Positions 10,250 to 19,130 of a stretch of 64,000 nt of DNA are shown piece after piece. A program made the translations under genes and the position numbers. Numbering within the stretch: position 1 is the stretch's first letter; the number at the start of each line of letters is the position of its first letter. The notes beneath the pieces are model-generated. The model did no database searches and was not told where the DNA came from. It saw only the letters and a list, made by a program, of their open reading frames with translations. This stretch comes from Shimia sagamensis (GTDB taxonomy: Bacteria; Pseudomonadota; Alphaproteobacteria; Rhodobacterales; Rhodobacteraceae). The stretch is from contig NZ_FXTY01000001.1 in the NCBI RefSeq assembly GCF_900182745.1, forward strand, positions 868,001-932,000, given 5' to 3'.

Positions 10250-12289
10250 ATGCGGTTTGCGCCATTTGTCCTAGTTGCTGCGCTGCTTTTGGCAGCCGCC
10301 GTGCGGGATGGCGTGGATCGATGGATTGTAGAAACCGACTTGCCTAACCTGCTCACGGACACATCTGTGCAAGTGGTTGATCGGGAAGGTAAACTGCTGC
10401 GGGCGTACACCGTTGAGGATGGACTGTGGCGCATGGGCAGCCCGCTTGCCGCGGTCGATGACAGCTATATTGATATGTTGGTTGCTTACGAGGACCGGCG
10501 GTTTTGGTTGCATCGCGGAGTCGATCCTTGGGCGGTGATGCGAGCGGTGTACCAAGCTGTTTGGAACGGCGAAGTTGTTTCCGGTGGCTCAACACTGACA
10601 ATGCAAGTTGCGCGTTTATTGGAGGATTCTGGCACCGGCGCTTGGCAGGGGAAGCTGCGGCAGGTTCGGTTGGCATTGGCGCTGGAACGGCAGTTGAGCA
10701 AAGAGGAAATTCTCACGCTTTATCTGTTACACGCGCCGTATGGTGGGAACCTTGAAGGGGTGCGCGCGGCGACATTGGCATGGTTTGGGAAAGAGCCGCT
10801 GCGGTTGACACCAGCCCAGTCGGCTCTCCTGGTTGCCTTGCCGCAAAATCCCAATGACCGGCGCCCTGATAGGCATCCCAACGAAGCTACAGAAGCGCGC
10901 GAGCGGGTGTTGCAACGTGCTGTTGTTGCAGGGGTTTTGTCTGACGATGCCGCTACTGCTGCGTTGATGACACCAGTTCCAAATCAACGGCGGGAGTTCC
11001 CTAGCATCGCGCCCCATATGGCTGATCGGGTGGTGGCGGCACGTCCGGAGGCAGTGGAGCATCACGTAACTTTGGAACGGGACTTGCAACTGTCTCTGGA
11101 ACAGCTGGCCGCAAAGGCCTTGCGTGGGTTAGAGGATCGCGTGTCTATCGCCATGGTGGTGGCGGATCATCACAGCGGGGAAATCTTGGCTTCAGTGGGG
11201 TCGGCTGGGTTTTCCAGTGGCGATCACCGGCAGGGGTTTGTCGACATGACGCTGGCCAAACGCTCGCCCGGATCTACGCTTAAGCCATTGGTCTATGGTC
11301 TTTCTTTTGATCAGGGGCTGGTTCATCCGGAGACGCTGATCGCCGATGCGCCGGTGCGGTTTGGCACCTATGCACCGCAGAATTTTGACGGGCGGTTTCG
11401 GGGCGAACTGCGCGTGAGAGAGGCTTTGGCTCAATCGTTGAATCTCCCTGTTGTATTGCTGACGGATGAGATTGGTCCGGCCAATTTGATGGCGACGATG
11501 CGCAAAGCCGGCACGGTGCCAGAGGTGCCCGGTGGGGTGGCTGGATTGGCTGTTGCGCTGGGTGGCGTGGGGCTGTCGCTGGAGGAGTTGGTGCAGCTTT
11601 ATGCGGTGATCCCTCAGGGCGGATTAGCGCAGGAGTTGCATTGGCAACCCGAGGAGATAACGCAAGAAAGACAACGGGTTATCAGCCGTTCAGCGGCGTG
11701 GCATTTGGGAGACATTCTGTCAGGGATATCGCCGCCAAAAGGGGCATCACGCAATGGCTTGGCCTTTAAAACCGGGACGTCTTACGGGCATCGCGACACT
11801 TGGGCGATTGGGTTTGACGGGCAACATGTGGCGGGGGTCTGGATTGGACGGCCTGATGGCACACCAGTGCCCGGGGCGTTTGGCGCAGAAGTGGCGGCGC
11901 CGGTGTTGTTTGAGGTGTTTCAGCGTATCGCGCCGGAGCTGACGCCCTTGGGGCCGCCGCCGCCGGAGACATTGATTGTCAGCACCGGTCAACTGCCTGA
12001 ACCGCTTCGGAAATTTCGAGGTCGCAATGCGCTTTTTGAGAAACCAGAAGATGCGCTTGCAGTGGCGTTTCCACCTGACGGAGCAACGCTTGAAGGGGGC
12101 AACAGCGAGGTCATCCTGAAGGTCAAAAATGGGGCGTTGCCTTTTACGGTGCTCACCAATGGCGCGCCGGTTGTGCAGCAAAGTCGGATGCGGGAGATGG
12201 TGGTGCCGCTGACTGGGAAAGGCAGCGCGACGGTGACGGTGATAGACGCCAAAGGGGCATCAGATCGGGTCACGTTCTGGGTGAATTAA
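10250..12289 (+). CDS. pbpC: penicillin-binding protein 1C (bifunctional transglycosylase/transpeptidase)
   Basis: A 679-residue class A PBP of the 1C type. An N-terminal membrane anchor (residues about 3-18) precedes the GT51 transglycosylase domain with EDRRFWLHRGVDP (catalytic Glu near 81) and GGSTLTMQVARL (near 112). The transpeptidase domain has SPGSTLKP (nucleophile Ser near 342), an SLN triad and KTGTS (near 507). A C-terminal BiPBP_C beta domain closes the protein. It polymerises and crosslinks peptidoglycan on the periplasmic face. It starts one base after the alpha-2-macroglobulin stop, so the pair is surely one transcript and probably translationally coupled. Confidence 0.96.
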   Translation: MRFAPFVLVAALLLAAAVRDGVDRWIVETDLPNLLTDTSVQVVDREGKLLRAYTVEDGLWRMGSPLAAVDDSYIDMLVAYEDRRFWLHRGVDPWAVMRAVYQAVWNGEVVSGGSTLTMQVARLLEDSGTGAWQGKLRQVRLALALERQLSKEEILTLYLLHAPYGGNLEGVRAATLAWFGKEPLRLTPAQSALLVALPQNPNDRRPDRHPNEATEARERVLQRAVVAGVLSDDAATAALMTPVPNQRREFPSIAPHMADRVVAARPEAVEHHVTLERDLQLSLEQLAAKALRGLEDRVSIAMVVADHHSGEILASVGSAGFSSGDHRQGFVDMTLAKRSPGSTLKPLVYGLSFDQGLVHPETLIADAPVRFGTYAPQNFDGRFRGELRVREALAQSLNLPVVLLTDEIGPANLMATMRKAGTVPEVPGGVAGLAVALGGVGLSLEELVQLYAVIPQGGLAQELHWQPEEITQERQRVISRSAAWHLGDILSGISPPKGASRNGLAFKTGTSYGHRDTWAIGFDGQHVAGVWIGRPDGTPVPGAFGAEVAAPVLFEVFQRIAPELTPLGPPPPETLIVSTGQLPEPLRKFRGRNALFEKPEDALAVAFPPDGATLEGGNSEVILKVKNGALPFTVLTNGAPVVQQSRMREMVVPLTGKGSATVTVIDAKGASDRVTFWVN

Positions 12290-12326
12290 CCCTTATTTGG
12301 CCCGTCGGTATAGCGTCGGTATCACG

Positions 12327-12404
12327 GCTGTTTTGCAGCTGTTTTGCGACAGTGCTAAATGTGGCAAGGCCAAAGGCGTTAACCTTTGGCCTCACGCTGT
12401 TTTG
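12327..12404. repeat. three copies of GCTGTTTTG in the pbpC-thiolase gap
   Basis: GCTGTTTTG occurs at 12327 and 12338 (tandem, 11-bp period, extended to GCTGTTTTGC) and again at 12396, flanking a hairpin. The gap lies between two convergent 3' ends. No function is known to me; it could be a slipped remnant or part of the terminator. Confidence 0.35.
12367..12392. terminator. hairpin between convergent pbpC and thiolase genes
   Basis: A perfect inverted repeat AGGCCAAAGG - CGTTAA - CCTTTGGCCT with 10-bp arms and a 6-nt loop. It lies between the 3' ends of two convergent genes, the expected place for a shared terminator. The downstream T-run is short (GTTTT after 6 nt on the plus strand), so termination strength is uncertain. 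Confidence 0.55.
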
Positions 12405-12413
12405 GGAAAGCTA

Positions 12414-13589
12414 TCAGATACGCTCAATAGCGATGGCGATGCCCTGACCGCCGCCGATGCACATGGTGATCAGGCCTTTGGAGCCGCCGGTGCGGTCGAG
12501 CTCGTACATGGCTTTCACAGTGATAATCGCGCCGGTTGCGCCAACCGGGTGGCCTAGGGCAATGGCACCGCCATTTGGGTTCACTTTGGCTGGATCAAGA
12601 CCGAGACCTTTGTTCACCGCAATCGCCTGTGCAGCGAAAGCCTCGTTGCTTTCGATCACGTCAAAATCAGTGATCGCCAGACCGGTTTTGGCAAGCAAGT
12701 TCTTCACGGCGGGAACCGGACCAATACCCATGACCTCTGGGCGCACACCGGCGTGGGCATAGCCCAAGACCCGGAACCGGGGTGTCAGGCCAGCTTTCTC
12801 GGCGGCTTCGGCACGGGCCAAAACAATCGCGCCAGCGCCGTCGTTGATGCCCGAAGCATTGCCTGCGGTGACGCGGCCGTCTTTCTTGAACACGGTGCGC
12901 AGCTTGCCAAGGCTTTCCATGGTGGAGGCGGTGGGGTGCTCGTCACGGGCAAAGGGCACCATGTCACGGCGCACTTTTACGTCGATTGGCACAATCTGAT
13001 CGTCGAAGTATCCGGCCTCGATGGCGGCGGCGGCGCGTTCTTGAGACGCCAGCGCAAAAGCGTCCATGTCTTCGCGGGAGACATCGTGCTCATCCGCGAC
13101 GTTTTCGGCAGTGATGCCCATGTGGCCGGTGCCAAACGGGCAGTTCAGCGCGCCCAGCATCATGTCGAGGGTTTTTACGTCACCCATTTTCTGGCCCCAG
13201 CGCTGCGACTGCATGATGTAGGGGCTGCGAGACATGTTTTCTGCACCACCAGCGACGGCAAAGTCTGCGTCGCCCAGCATCAGAGACTGCGTGGCGGAGA
13301 CAATGGCTTGCGCGCCGGAGCCGCAGAGGCGGTTTACGTTCATGGCTGGTGTGGTGTCCGGGATACCCGCCTGCATGGCAGCCACGCGAGACAGGTACAT
13401 GTCCCGTGGTTCGGTGTTGATCACATGGCCAAAGACGACGTGGCCAATTTGACCACCTTCTACGCCGGCGCTTTCCATAGCTGCTTTGGCGACTGTTGCG
13501 CCAAGGTCGATGGGCGCTGTGTTGGCCAGTGCGCCGCCAAAGGTGCCAATGGCGGTGCGGGCGCCGCCGAGAATTACGATGTCCGACAT
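12414..13589 (-). CDS. acetyl-CoA acetyltransferase (thiolase)
   Basis: A 391-residue thiolase that condenses or cleaves acetyl-CoA/acetoacetyl-CoA or longer 3-ketoacyl-CoA. The start at 13589 (MSDIVILGGARTAIG) is set by GAGGAGAC 7 bp upstream; an in-frame ATG at 13604 has no such site. Catalytic elements are NRLCGSGAQAI (nucleophile Cys near 90), GGAIALGHPVGATGA (His) and CIGGGQGIA (second Cys near 380). Residues resemble biosynthetic PhaA/AtoB thiolases, so roles in acetoacetate use or polyhydroxyalkanoate supply are plausible; no phaB is adjacent. It is divergent from an XRE-cupin regulator 160 bp away that may control it. Confidence 0.93.
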   Translation of the reverse strand: MSDIVILGGARTAIGTFGGALANTAPIDLGATVAKAAMESAGVEGGQIGHVVFGHVINTEPRDMYLSRVAAMQAGIPDTTPAMNVNRLCGSGAQAIVSATQSLMLGDADFAVAGGAENMSRSPYIMQSQRWGQKMGDVKTLDMMLGALNCPFGTGHMGITAENVADEHDVSREDMDAFALASQERAAAAIEAGYFDDQIVPIDVKVRRDMVPFARDEHPTASTMESLGKLRTVFKKDGRVTAGNASGINDGAGAIVLARAEAAEKAGLTPRFRVLGYAHAGVRPEVMGIGPVPAVKNLLAKTGLAITDFDVIESNEAFAAQAIAVNKGLGLDPAKVNPNGGAIALGHPVGATGAIITVKAMYELDRTGGSKGLITMCIGGGQGIAIAIERI

Positions 13590-13701
13590 CTGTCGTCTCC
13601 TCATGAAATCGTGTTGGGCACAGTATGCAGGTGCAGCAAAGTGGAGTCAGGTGGAACGGTGCGTCACAGTTGGCGCGCCCGTAGTCCTACGTAGGGTGAC
13701 A

Positions 13702-13723
13702 CATTTGTGCTGATTGACAAATG
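13702..13723. promoter_or_regulatory. dyad overlapping a -35-like TTGACA upstream of the XRE regulator
   Basis: CATTTGT - 8 nt - ACAAATG is a perfect inverted repeat with 7-bp arms at 13702-13708 and 13717-13723. TTGACA at 13714-13719 overlaps its right half. A 10-bp self-complementary word CCTACGTAGG lies at 13686-13695. The gap separates the divergent thiolase and XRE genes, so this may be an autoregulatory operator. Inferred from geometry only. Confidence 0.4.
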
Positions 13724-13749
13724 GGCGGGGTTCACCGCATCAGTGAGGC

Positions 13750-14307
13750 ATGGATAACGACTTGCCGATCTTGGATCTTTTGCCTGCGCGGTTGCGGGAG
13801 GCGCGGCGTGCACAAGGCCTGTCTCTGGATGCGGTTGCAAAACTGTCGGGGGTAAGCCGCTCTATGGTGAGCCAGATCGAGCGCGGCGAAAGCAGCCCCA
13901 CGATTGCGACCTTGTGGAACCTGACGCGCGCCTTGCAGGTGGATTTTGCCGGGCTGCTGGATGCGGATGCGGGCGATAAGGTGGACGTGTTACGGGCCGG
14001 TGATGTGCCACGGTTTGACAATATGGGACATCTTTGTCTCATTCGGATTTTGTCGCCGCCTGAGGATGTGGGCGGGCATGAGGTCTACGACATTACGTTT
14101 GAGGCCGGGGGCAGTTTGAAAAGCGCGCCGCACACTCGTGGGGCGACCGAGCAGTTGACGGCATTGTCCGGCGCTGTGCGGGTGACAAGCGGCACGGCGA
14201 CACAGGATTTGGGCGAAGGCGACACGGCGCGTTATGCAGCCGATGTGGCGCATGCGATTGAGGCGACAGAGGCTGCGCGGGTGTTTTTGATTGTGAAGAA
14301 CGCTTGA
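13750..14307 (+). CDS. XRE-family transcriptional regulator with C-terminal cupin domain
   Basis: A 185-residue regulator. Residues about 10-65 are an XRE/Cro helix-turn-helix (LREARRAQGLSLDAVAKLSG, VSRSMVSQIERGESSPTIATL). Residues about 105-183 form a small cupin barrel that probably binds a small ligand. Such HTH-cupin regulators often control neighbouring amine, amino acid or acyl metabolism; here the divergent neighbour is a thiolase. The ATG start has only a short GAGG directly before it, so translation initiation may be weak. Confidence 0.9.
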   Translation: MDNDLPILDLLPARLREARRAQGLSLDAVAKLSGVSRSMVSQIERGESSPTIATLWNLTRALQVDFAGLLDADAGDKVDVLRAGDVPRFDNMGHLCLIRILSPPEDVGGHEVYDITFEAGGSLKSAPHTRGATEQLTALSGAVRVTSGTATQDLGEGDTARYAADVAHAIEATEAARVFLIVKNA

Positions 14308-14311
14308 GGGC

Positions 14312-14839
14312 TTAGGGGAAAGATTGCCAACCGCCCCACAGCACGATGCCTGAAAAGGTACTCAAAAATAGTACTGCGATTATCCCCAGCCGACGCCGCT
14401 GGTTGATTTGGGTGTGGTAGCAGATCATTGCTGAAATCGGGTAGATAGGTATCGCGACGCATGCAATGAGGCCCAGTAATTTAGGGATTTGGGTTTGGTT
14501 TGCACTGAGCGAGAATAGCGTTAGGCCGCCCAAAGTGATGGGCGATAAGCCCCAGTTTCCTATTGGAACTATGGCCGCCAAACCTAGTGAGAGTAGAATC
14601 CGTGCCCGGCTTGGTCGAAAAGAAAAGCTTGGATTATTGACGGAGTGCCTGACGAGCCAAACGACCAAGCTGATGCCGGTTGCCAGCAGAACTGACATGA
14701 AAAATGCAGCTACGATTGATACGGGCAGCGCCGAACCATCTATGTGCTGGGGTCTTCTGAGAAAGAGATGAAGGGAGATTATCAAGATCGAAAGGAACGC
14801 AACAAACAGAAGCGACTTTTGCAAATTTTTGGTGCGCAA
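14312..14839 (-). CDS. hypothetical multi-pass membrane protein
   Basis: I do not recognise this 175-residue protein. The start is taken as the TTG at 14839 because a perfect AGGAGG lies 6 bp upstream; a TTG at 14896 would add 19 residues without such a site. Hydrophobic stretches suggest about five membrane spans (near residues 9-26, 39-62, 84-101, 119-138, 153-171). The cytosolic tail carries basic RRR motifs. It ends 4 bp from the convergent XRE gene. No known domain or catalytic motif is visible. Confidence 0.6.
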   Translation of the reverse strand: MRTKNLQKSLLFVAFLSILIISLHLFLRRPQHIDGSALPVSIVAAFFMSVLLATGISLVVWLVRHSVNNPSFSFRPSRARILLSLGLAAIVPIGNWGLSPITLGGLTLFSLSANQTQIPKLLGLIACVAIPIYPISAMICYHTQINQRRRLGIIAVLFLSTFSGIVLWGGWQSFP

Positions 14840-14991
14840 CTTCGGCCTCCTTGCTCCCAATGCCAAGAAAGTCGGTGCAATTTTGGGGAATGGCAAGTGG
14901 TGAAAGCACTATTTGGTTGTGTGTGTTCTACGAGCGCAGCCCGCGCTAAAGAAGTGTGCTAGGCTCACTACAAAGCCAGTTTCTTTAATCG

Positions 14992-15041
14992 CGGATTTTT
15001 GTCCGCTATAGTGAATTTCCCTCTTCACGGACGCAAATCCG
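14992..15041. promoter_or_regulatory. bipartite inverted repeat in the kbl leader
   Basis: CGGATTT..GTCC (14992-15004) pairs with GGAC..AAATCCG (15029-15041) around a two-base mismatch. An inner GTGAA (15011-15015) pairs with TTCAC (15024-15028) around an 8-nt loop. A -10-like TATAGT (15007-15012) falls inside it. It lies 38 bp upstream of the kbl ATG and may be an operator or a leader RNA fold for kbl-tdh. Confidence 0.4.
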
Positions 15042-15078
15042 TTATGATAGATGATTGTCCATCATTATGGAGAACCCC

Positions 15079-16266
15079 ATGTCTGACGCCTTTCTGAACG
15101 ATATCCGCGACACGCTCACAATCATCGAGGCCGAGGGGCTGATGAAAAAGGAGCGCATGATCACCTCGCCACAGGGCGGGGAAATCAAGGTGGGTGATCG
15201 GGAGGTCATCAACCTCTGTGCCAACAACTACCTGGGATTGGCGGACAATCCGGCTCTGATTGCGGCGGCAAAGGATGCAATGGATCCACGTGGGTTTGGC
15301 ATGGCCTCGGTGCGATTTATCTGCGGGACACAGGATATACACCGCGAGCTGGAACTGAAGCTCGCCAGCTTTCTGGGTAAAGACGATTCGATCCTGTTTG
15401 CCGCCTGCTTTGATGCCAATGGCGGTTTGTTTGAGCCGCTTTTGACCAAGGACGACGCGATTGTGTCGGACAGTTTGAACCACGCGTCGATCATTGATGG
15501 CATCCGCCTGTGTAAGGCCAAGCGCTATCGCTATGCCAACAACGATATGGCGGATTTGGAAGCGATGTTGCAGCACGCCCGCAATGAAGGCGCGCGGCAT
15601 ATTATGATTGCGACGGACGGGGTGTTTTCCATGGACGGCTATCTTGCCAACCTGCCGGAGATCACACGCTTGGCCAAAGAATACGGCGCGGTGGTGATGG
15701 TGGACGACTGTCACGCAACCGGGTTTATGGGGCCTAATGGCGCCGGGACGCCGGATCACTTTGGTGTGGATGTGGATATTCTGACCGGCACGTTGGGTAA
15801 GGCGCTGGGCGGGGCGATTGGGGGATACATTGCCGGGCCGCAGCCGGTGATTGACCTGCTGCGCCAACGCGCGCGGCCGTATCTGTTTTCGAACTCCTTG
15901 CCGCCCAGCATTGTGGCGGCGGGGTTGGAAGCAATCCGGTTGGTTGAGGACGGTGCGGAGGACCGGGCGCGGTTGCGGGAGAACGCGCAGTATTGGCGGG
16001 CGGGTTTGGAAAAGCTGGGCTTTGACATTCTGCCGGGGGAACATCCGATCATTCCGGTGATGCTGGGCGAGGCGCAATTGGCGCAGGACATGGCGGCAAA
16101 GCTGTTTGAGGAAGGGGTTTATGTGTCCGGCTTCTTCTTCCCGGTGGTGCCAAGGGGGCAGGCGCGGATTCGCACACAGATGAACGCGGCGCTGACGCGG
16201 GATGAATTGGACCGGGCGCTGGCGGCCTTTGGTAAGGTGGGCAAGGCGTTGGGGATCCTCTCATGA
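15079..16266 (+). CDS. kbl: glycine C-acetyltransferase (2-amino-3-ketobutyrate CoA ligase)
   Basis: A 395-residue PLP enzyme of the alpha-oxoamine synthase family. It cleaves 2-amino-3-ketobutyrate with CoA to glycine and acetyl-CoA, the second step of threonine breakdown. The ATG at 15079 ([13 protein letters not shown]) has GGAGAA upstream and matches the family N terminus; an upstream in-frame Met at 15055 is less likely. Visible features: [31 protein letters not shown], and the PLP-lysine segment [18 protein letters not shown]. Its stop overlaps the tdh start (ATGA), so the two enzymes that share an unstable intermediate are translated together. Confidence 0.97.
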   Translation: MSDAFLNDIRDTLTIIEAEGLMKKERMITSPQGGEIKVGDREVINLCANNYLGLADNPALIAAAKDAMDPRGFGMASVRFICGTQDIHRELELKLASFLGKDDSILFAACFDANGGLFEPLLTKDDAIVSDSLNHASIIDGIRLCKAKRYRYANNDMADLEAMLQHARNEGARHIMIATDGVFSMDGYLANLPEITRLAKEYGAVVMVDDCHATGFMGPNGAGTPDHFGVDVDILTGTLGKALGGAIGGYIAGPQPVIDLLRQRARPYLFSNSLPPSIVAAGLEAIRLVEDGAEDRARLRENAQYWRAGLEKLGFDILPGEHPIIPVMLGEAQLAQDMAAKLFEEGVYVSGFFFPVVPRGQARIRTQMNAALTRDELDRALAAFGKVGKALGILS

Positions 16267-17309
16267 GCAAGCCCAACACGATGACGGCATTGGAGAAATC
16301 CAAGCCTGAGGACGGGCTTTGGATGGTGCAGGCGCCGGTGCCGGAGATTGGGCCGGATGAAGTGTTGATCAAGGTCAACAAAACCGGGATTTGCGGCACG
16401 GACATTCACATCTGGAACTGGGATGACTGGGCCAGCGCCACGGTGCCGGTGCCCTTGATCACCGGCCATGAGTTTGCTGGTGAGATTGTTGAGATGGGCC
16501 GCAATGTTGACGGGCTCAGTATAGGTCAGCGCTGTTCCGGTGAGGGGCATGTGGTGGGTCATGAGAGCCGACAGGCGCGGGCGGGGAAGTTTCATCTCGA
16601 TCCCGGCACGCGGGGGATTGGCGTGAATGTGCAGGGAGCGTTTGCGCAGTATTTGCGCCTGCCAGCGTTCAATGTGGTGCCTTTGCCGGATGACATTCCT
16701 GATGAGATTGGCGCCATTTTGGATCCGCTGGGCAATGCGGTACACACGGCGCTGAGCTTTGATTTGTTGGGCGAGGATGTGCTGATCACCGGCGCGGGGC
16801 CAATTGGGATCATGGCGGCGGCGGTGGTGAAACATGCGGGCGCACGGCATGTGGTGATCACGGATATCAATCCGGCCCGGCTGGCGCTGGCGGAGCACGT
16901 CGTGCCCAATGCGCGGGCAGTAAATGTGGCCTCCGAAGACCTGAACGACGTGATGCATGAGCTTGGCCTGAAAGAAGGCTTTGATGTGGGGCTGGAGATG
17001 AGCGGCTCGCAGATGGCGCTGGATCAGATGGTTGAGGCGCTGGTGATGGGCGGCAAGATTGCGCTTTTGGGCATTCCGCCAGGGAAATCGCCGGTGGATT
17101 GGTCACGCATCGTGTTTAAGGCGATCACCATCAAAGGTGTCTACGGCCGAGAGATGTTTGAGACCTGGTACAAGATGATTGCGATGTTGCAAAACGGGTT
17201 GGATGTCAGCCGGGTGATCACCCATGAGATGCCAGTTGGGGATTTTAAGGCGGGCTTTGCGGCGATGAAGTCAGGCAAGTCGGGCAAAGTTGTACTGGAT
17301 TGGCGGTAA
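16263..17309 (+). CDS. tdh: L-threonine 3-dehydrogenase
   Basis: A 348-residue zinc-dependent medium-chain dehydrogenase that oxidises L-threonine to 2-amino-3-ketobutyrate with NAD+. Catalytic zinc site: [16 protein letters not shown] (Cys) and GHEFAGEI (His-Glu). The Rossmann motif [12 protein letters not shown] is followed by the NAD-binding acidic end [11 protein letters not shown]. The usual structural-zinc cysteines seen in E. coli Tdh (a CxxCxxC run near residue 95) are replaced here by [16 protein letters not shown], so the second zinc may be missing, an unusual point. Four-base overlap with kbl indicates one operon. Confidence 0.95.
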   Translation: MSKPNTMTALEKSKPEDGLWMVQAPVPEIGPDEVLIKVNKTGICGTDIHIWNWDDWASATVPVPLITGHEFAGEIVEMGRNVDGLSIGQRCSGEGHVVGHESRQARAGKFHLDPGTRGIGVNVQGAFAQYLRLPAFNVVPLPDDIPDEIGAILDPLGNAVHTALSFDLLGEDVLITGAGPIGIMAAAVVKHAGARHVVITDINPARLALAEHVVPNARAVNVASEDLNDVMHELGLKEGFDVGLEMSGSQMALDQMVEALVMGGKIALLGIPPGKSPVDWSRIVFKAITIKGVYGREMFETWYKMIAMLQNGLDVSRVITHEMPVGDFKAGFAAMKSGKSGKVVLDWR

Positions 17310-17322
17310 CGGCGCGGTCGCC

Positions 17323-17778
17323 TCAAACGTCCCGACGTTTGTCCAAGAAGGCGCGGATCTCTTCCAGTAGTGGCAGCGCTTCGGCAATGCGCTCTGGCGG
17401 GAAATGCTCTGCCACATCCATCATATCGGGGCCAAGTGCGGCAATGGCGTCCGCGCGGAACTGACGCCCGGCATCGGTCAGCATGACACATTTGGACCGT
17501 GCATCTTTGGGATTGGGTTCCTGTATGATCAGACCGGCTTTGCTGAGGCCAGACAGGGTATGTGTCAGTGAGGTTTTGGGCACTTGGAGCGCGGTGGCGA
17601 TGTCCATCGGTGTGCGGCCGTCGCCCAGTCGGGTCAGGTGATTGAGCACAGTGAAATGGGACACCAGAAACCCGTCAGGAAGACGGGTTTCAAACAGGCG
17701 GCTTGAGAGCTGATTGATAATCCCCACTTCATTGAAGAAGCGAAACAAAGTTCGAACTGTCTGCTCAGGTTTGGGCAA
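17323..17778 (-). CDS. MarR-family transcriptional regulator
   Basis: A 151-residue winged-helix regulator. I choose the TTG at 17778 because GGAGG lies about 6 bp upstream and the product begins with the family-like MPKPEQTVRTLFRFFNEVGI; extending to the ATG at 17871 would run deep into the upstream gene. HTH and wing: MDIATALQVPKTSLTHTLSGLSKAGLI and DARSKCVMLTDAGR. It overlaps the 3' end of the nitroreductase-like gene by 14 bp, so it is co-expressed with it and probably represses that operon through the 38-bp palindrome upstream. Confidence 0.92.
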   Translation of the reverse strand: MPKPEQTVRTLFRFFNEVGIINQLSSRLFETRLPDGFLVSHFTVLNHLTRLGDGRTPMDIATALQVPKTSLTHTLSGLSKAGLIIQEPNPKDARSKCVMLTDAGRQFRADAIAALGPDMMDVAEHFPPERIAEALPLLEEIRAFLDKRRDV

Positions 17779-18913
17779 TTTTTGCCTCCAAAGGCCAGCG
17801 TGGACTCGGCGCCACTTGGGGACCGTATCCGATACGTCCCAGCATTTGAACCGTTCCGCCGGTTGGTGCAAGCCGGTTGTGAATGGTGTGATGGGCGCTG
17901 TCCATTTCGGGGTATTCTTGCAGCACTTGGCTCAGCGGTTGCAGGCCAAGGCCCAGAGCGGTCGTGGCCAGATTGACGCGCACCCAGTTTTGACCCGCGC
18001 GGATTTGGTCGACCCGCGTGTTGGCTTCTGTAACCAGCCAGATATGCCCCATGGCGGTGTCGGTGTTGGCAAAGACCGCATCCAAACCAGCCTTATAGGC
18101 CGTCGAGGAAGTGTCGGTTGCGGTTTCACGGGTGAACATGCCGGTGAGATGCAGCGATTCAAACAAAGGGCCGGAGAAGTCGATGCCATCGGGGTTGGCG
18201 TTGACTTCACGATGGCCGATGCGGAACAGATCCACACTTTCCTGATAGGTGTTAGGTGTTTCGACTTCGATCTGGAGCGCGGTGTGGGTCAGCTCCCGCA
18301 ACTCCGCGATGTCCTGCGCATCCACTGATCCGCCAAACCGCACACTCGCGTCAACTACGTCGGAGACATGTTCGAGTGCGCTGGGCGCAACTGAACGAGA
18401 CGTATCAAAGGGCTCTTTGTTGGAGCGACGGGACATCACGTATTGGAACAAGGGGTCGGGTGTTTGCGTTGGGTCTTTGGCAAAAGTCGCGTGGGCAATG
18501 GGGCGCGTGTCCAGATGTGTCTCATCTTGGCCTTCTGGGAAGAGTGTCAGATCAACCCGATAGCCATCTTGCGCTGCGGCCATGCGCATGACTTCGAGAA
18601 AACACCCCAGACCAATGGTGATTTGACGGTTCAGAGGATCTGTTTCGGGCAGCAGTTTGTCCAAATCGGCATAGAGGCTGAATTCTCCGTCTGCCGACAG
18701 GTCAACAATCCAGGGCTGTCGGTTGTGTGGGTTTGGCGCAAGCAGCGCAAAAGACAACGCTTTTTTACGCGGATCTTCATAGGTGCCAGCCAGAACCCAG
18801 GGCGCGATGGCCTGGTTGGGGAAGCGTGTCACAGAATATCCGGCGGAAGCTGCCGCTGCGGTGATGATGCCACCGCCAATAAGGGCGAGAGATTTTCTAC
18901 GTGAAATATTCAT
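17765..18913 (-). CDS. Tat-exported nitroreductase-like protein (Acg family)
   Basis: A 382-residue protein with a twin-arginine signal (ISRRKSLALIGGG, then an alanine-rich h-region), so it is exported folded, presumably with bound FMN. The body resembles Acg/nitroreductase-fold proteins: APNPHNRQPW near residue 60 (flavin-site segment), SRRSNKEPFD near 165, and a C-terminal GLGLQPLSQVLQEYPEM segment. Acg-type proteins sequester or use flavin and often belong to stress or dormancy responses; the substrate is unknown. Its promoter carries a TTGACA box abutting a long palindrome. The downstream MarR gene overlaps it. Confidence 0.85.
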   Translation of the reverse strand: MNISRRKSLALIGGGIITAAAASAGYSVTRFPNQAIAPWVLAGTYEDPRKKALSFALLAPNPHNRQPWIVDLSADGEFSLYADLDKLLPETDPLNRQITIGLGCFLEVMRMAAAQDGYRVDLTLFPEGQDETHLDTRPIAHATFAKDPTQTPDPLFQYVMSRRSNKEPFDTSRSVAPSALEHVSDVVDASVRFGGSVDAQDIAELRELTHTALQIEVETPNTYQESVDLFRIGHREVNANPDGIDFSGPLFESLHLTGMFTRETATDTSSTAYKAGLDAVFANTDTAMGHIWLVTEANTRVDQIRAGQNWVRVNLATTALGLGLQPLSQVLQEYPEMDSAHHTIHNRLAPTGGTVQMLGRIGYGPQVAPSPRWPLEAKIAQT

Positions 18914-18925
18914 TTAGGACCTCAT

Positions 18926-18963
18926 TTGTTCGATGTCGTACTATTTAGTGCGATATCGAACAA
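18926..18963. promoter_or_regulatory. 38-bp near-perfect palindrome (candidate MarR operator)
   Basis: Outer arms TTGTTCGAT (18926-18934) and ATCGAACAA (18955-18963) are perfect. Inner arms TCG/CGA and ACTA/TAGT continue the dyad, giving 16 of 18 paired positions around a central TT. On the minus strand TTGACA (18969-18964) abuts it, so the palindrome fills the spacer and -10 region of the promoter for the nitroreductase-MarR operon. This is where a repressor would block transcription. Confidence 0.7.
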
Positions 18964-19130
18964 TGTCAAGCTTCTGAAAAGACCGAGGACTCAGGTAAAT
19001 TTAACAAGCGAACTATTGAAATTTGGCGCAACGGTTCCCATTTACGGATTGAGGAAAGGGGACACTGTCCCGCCTCCGAGACGCCAAAGCCAAGGCACTC
19101 GTCACCGCTCCGATTGAGGAGACTTCTGAA

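Noticed and set aside
12753-13694. Long open frame (313 codons) on the plus strand opposite the thiolase gene
   Set aside because: It lies opposite a certain thiolase, has composition of a reversed GC-rich coding strand, and shows no family motif or ribosome site.
15025-16077. Long open frame (350 codons) on the minus strand opposite kbl
   Set aside because: His/Arg/Gln-rich product typical of antisense reading of a GC-rich gene; kbl is unambiguous.
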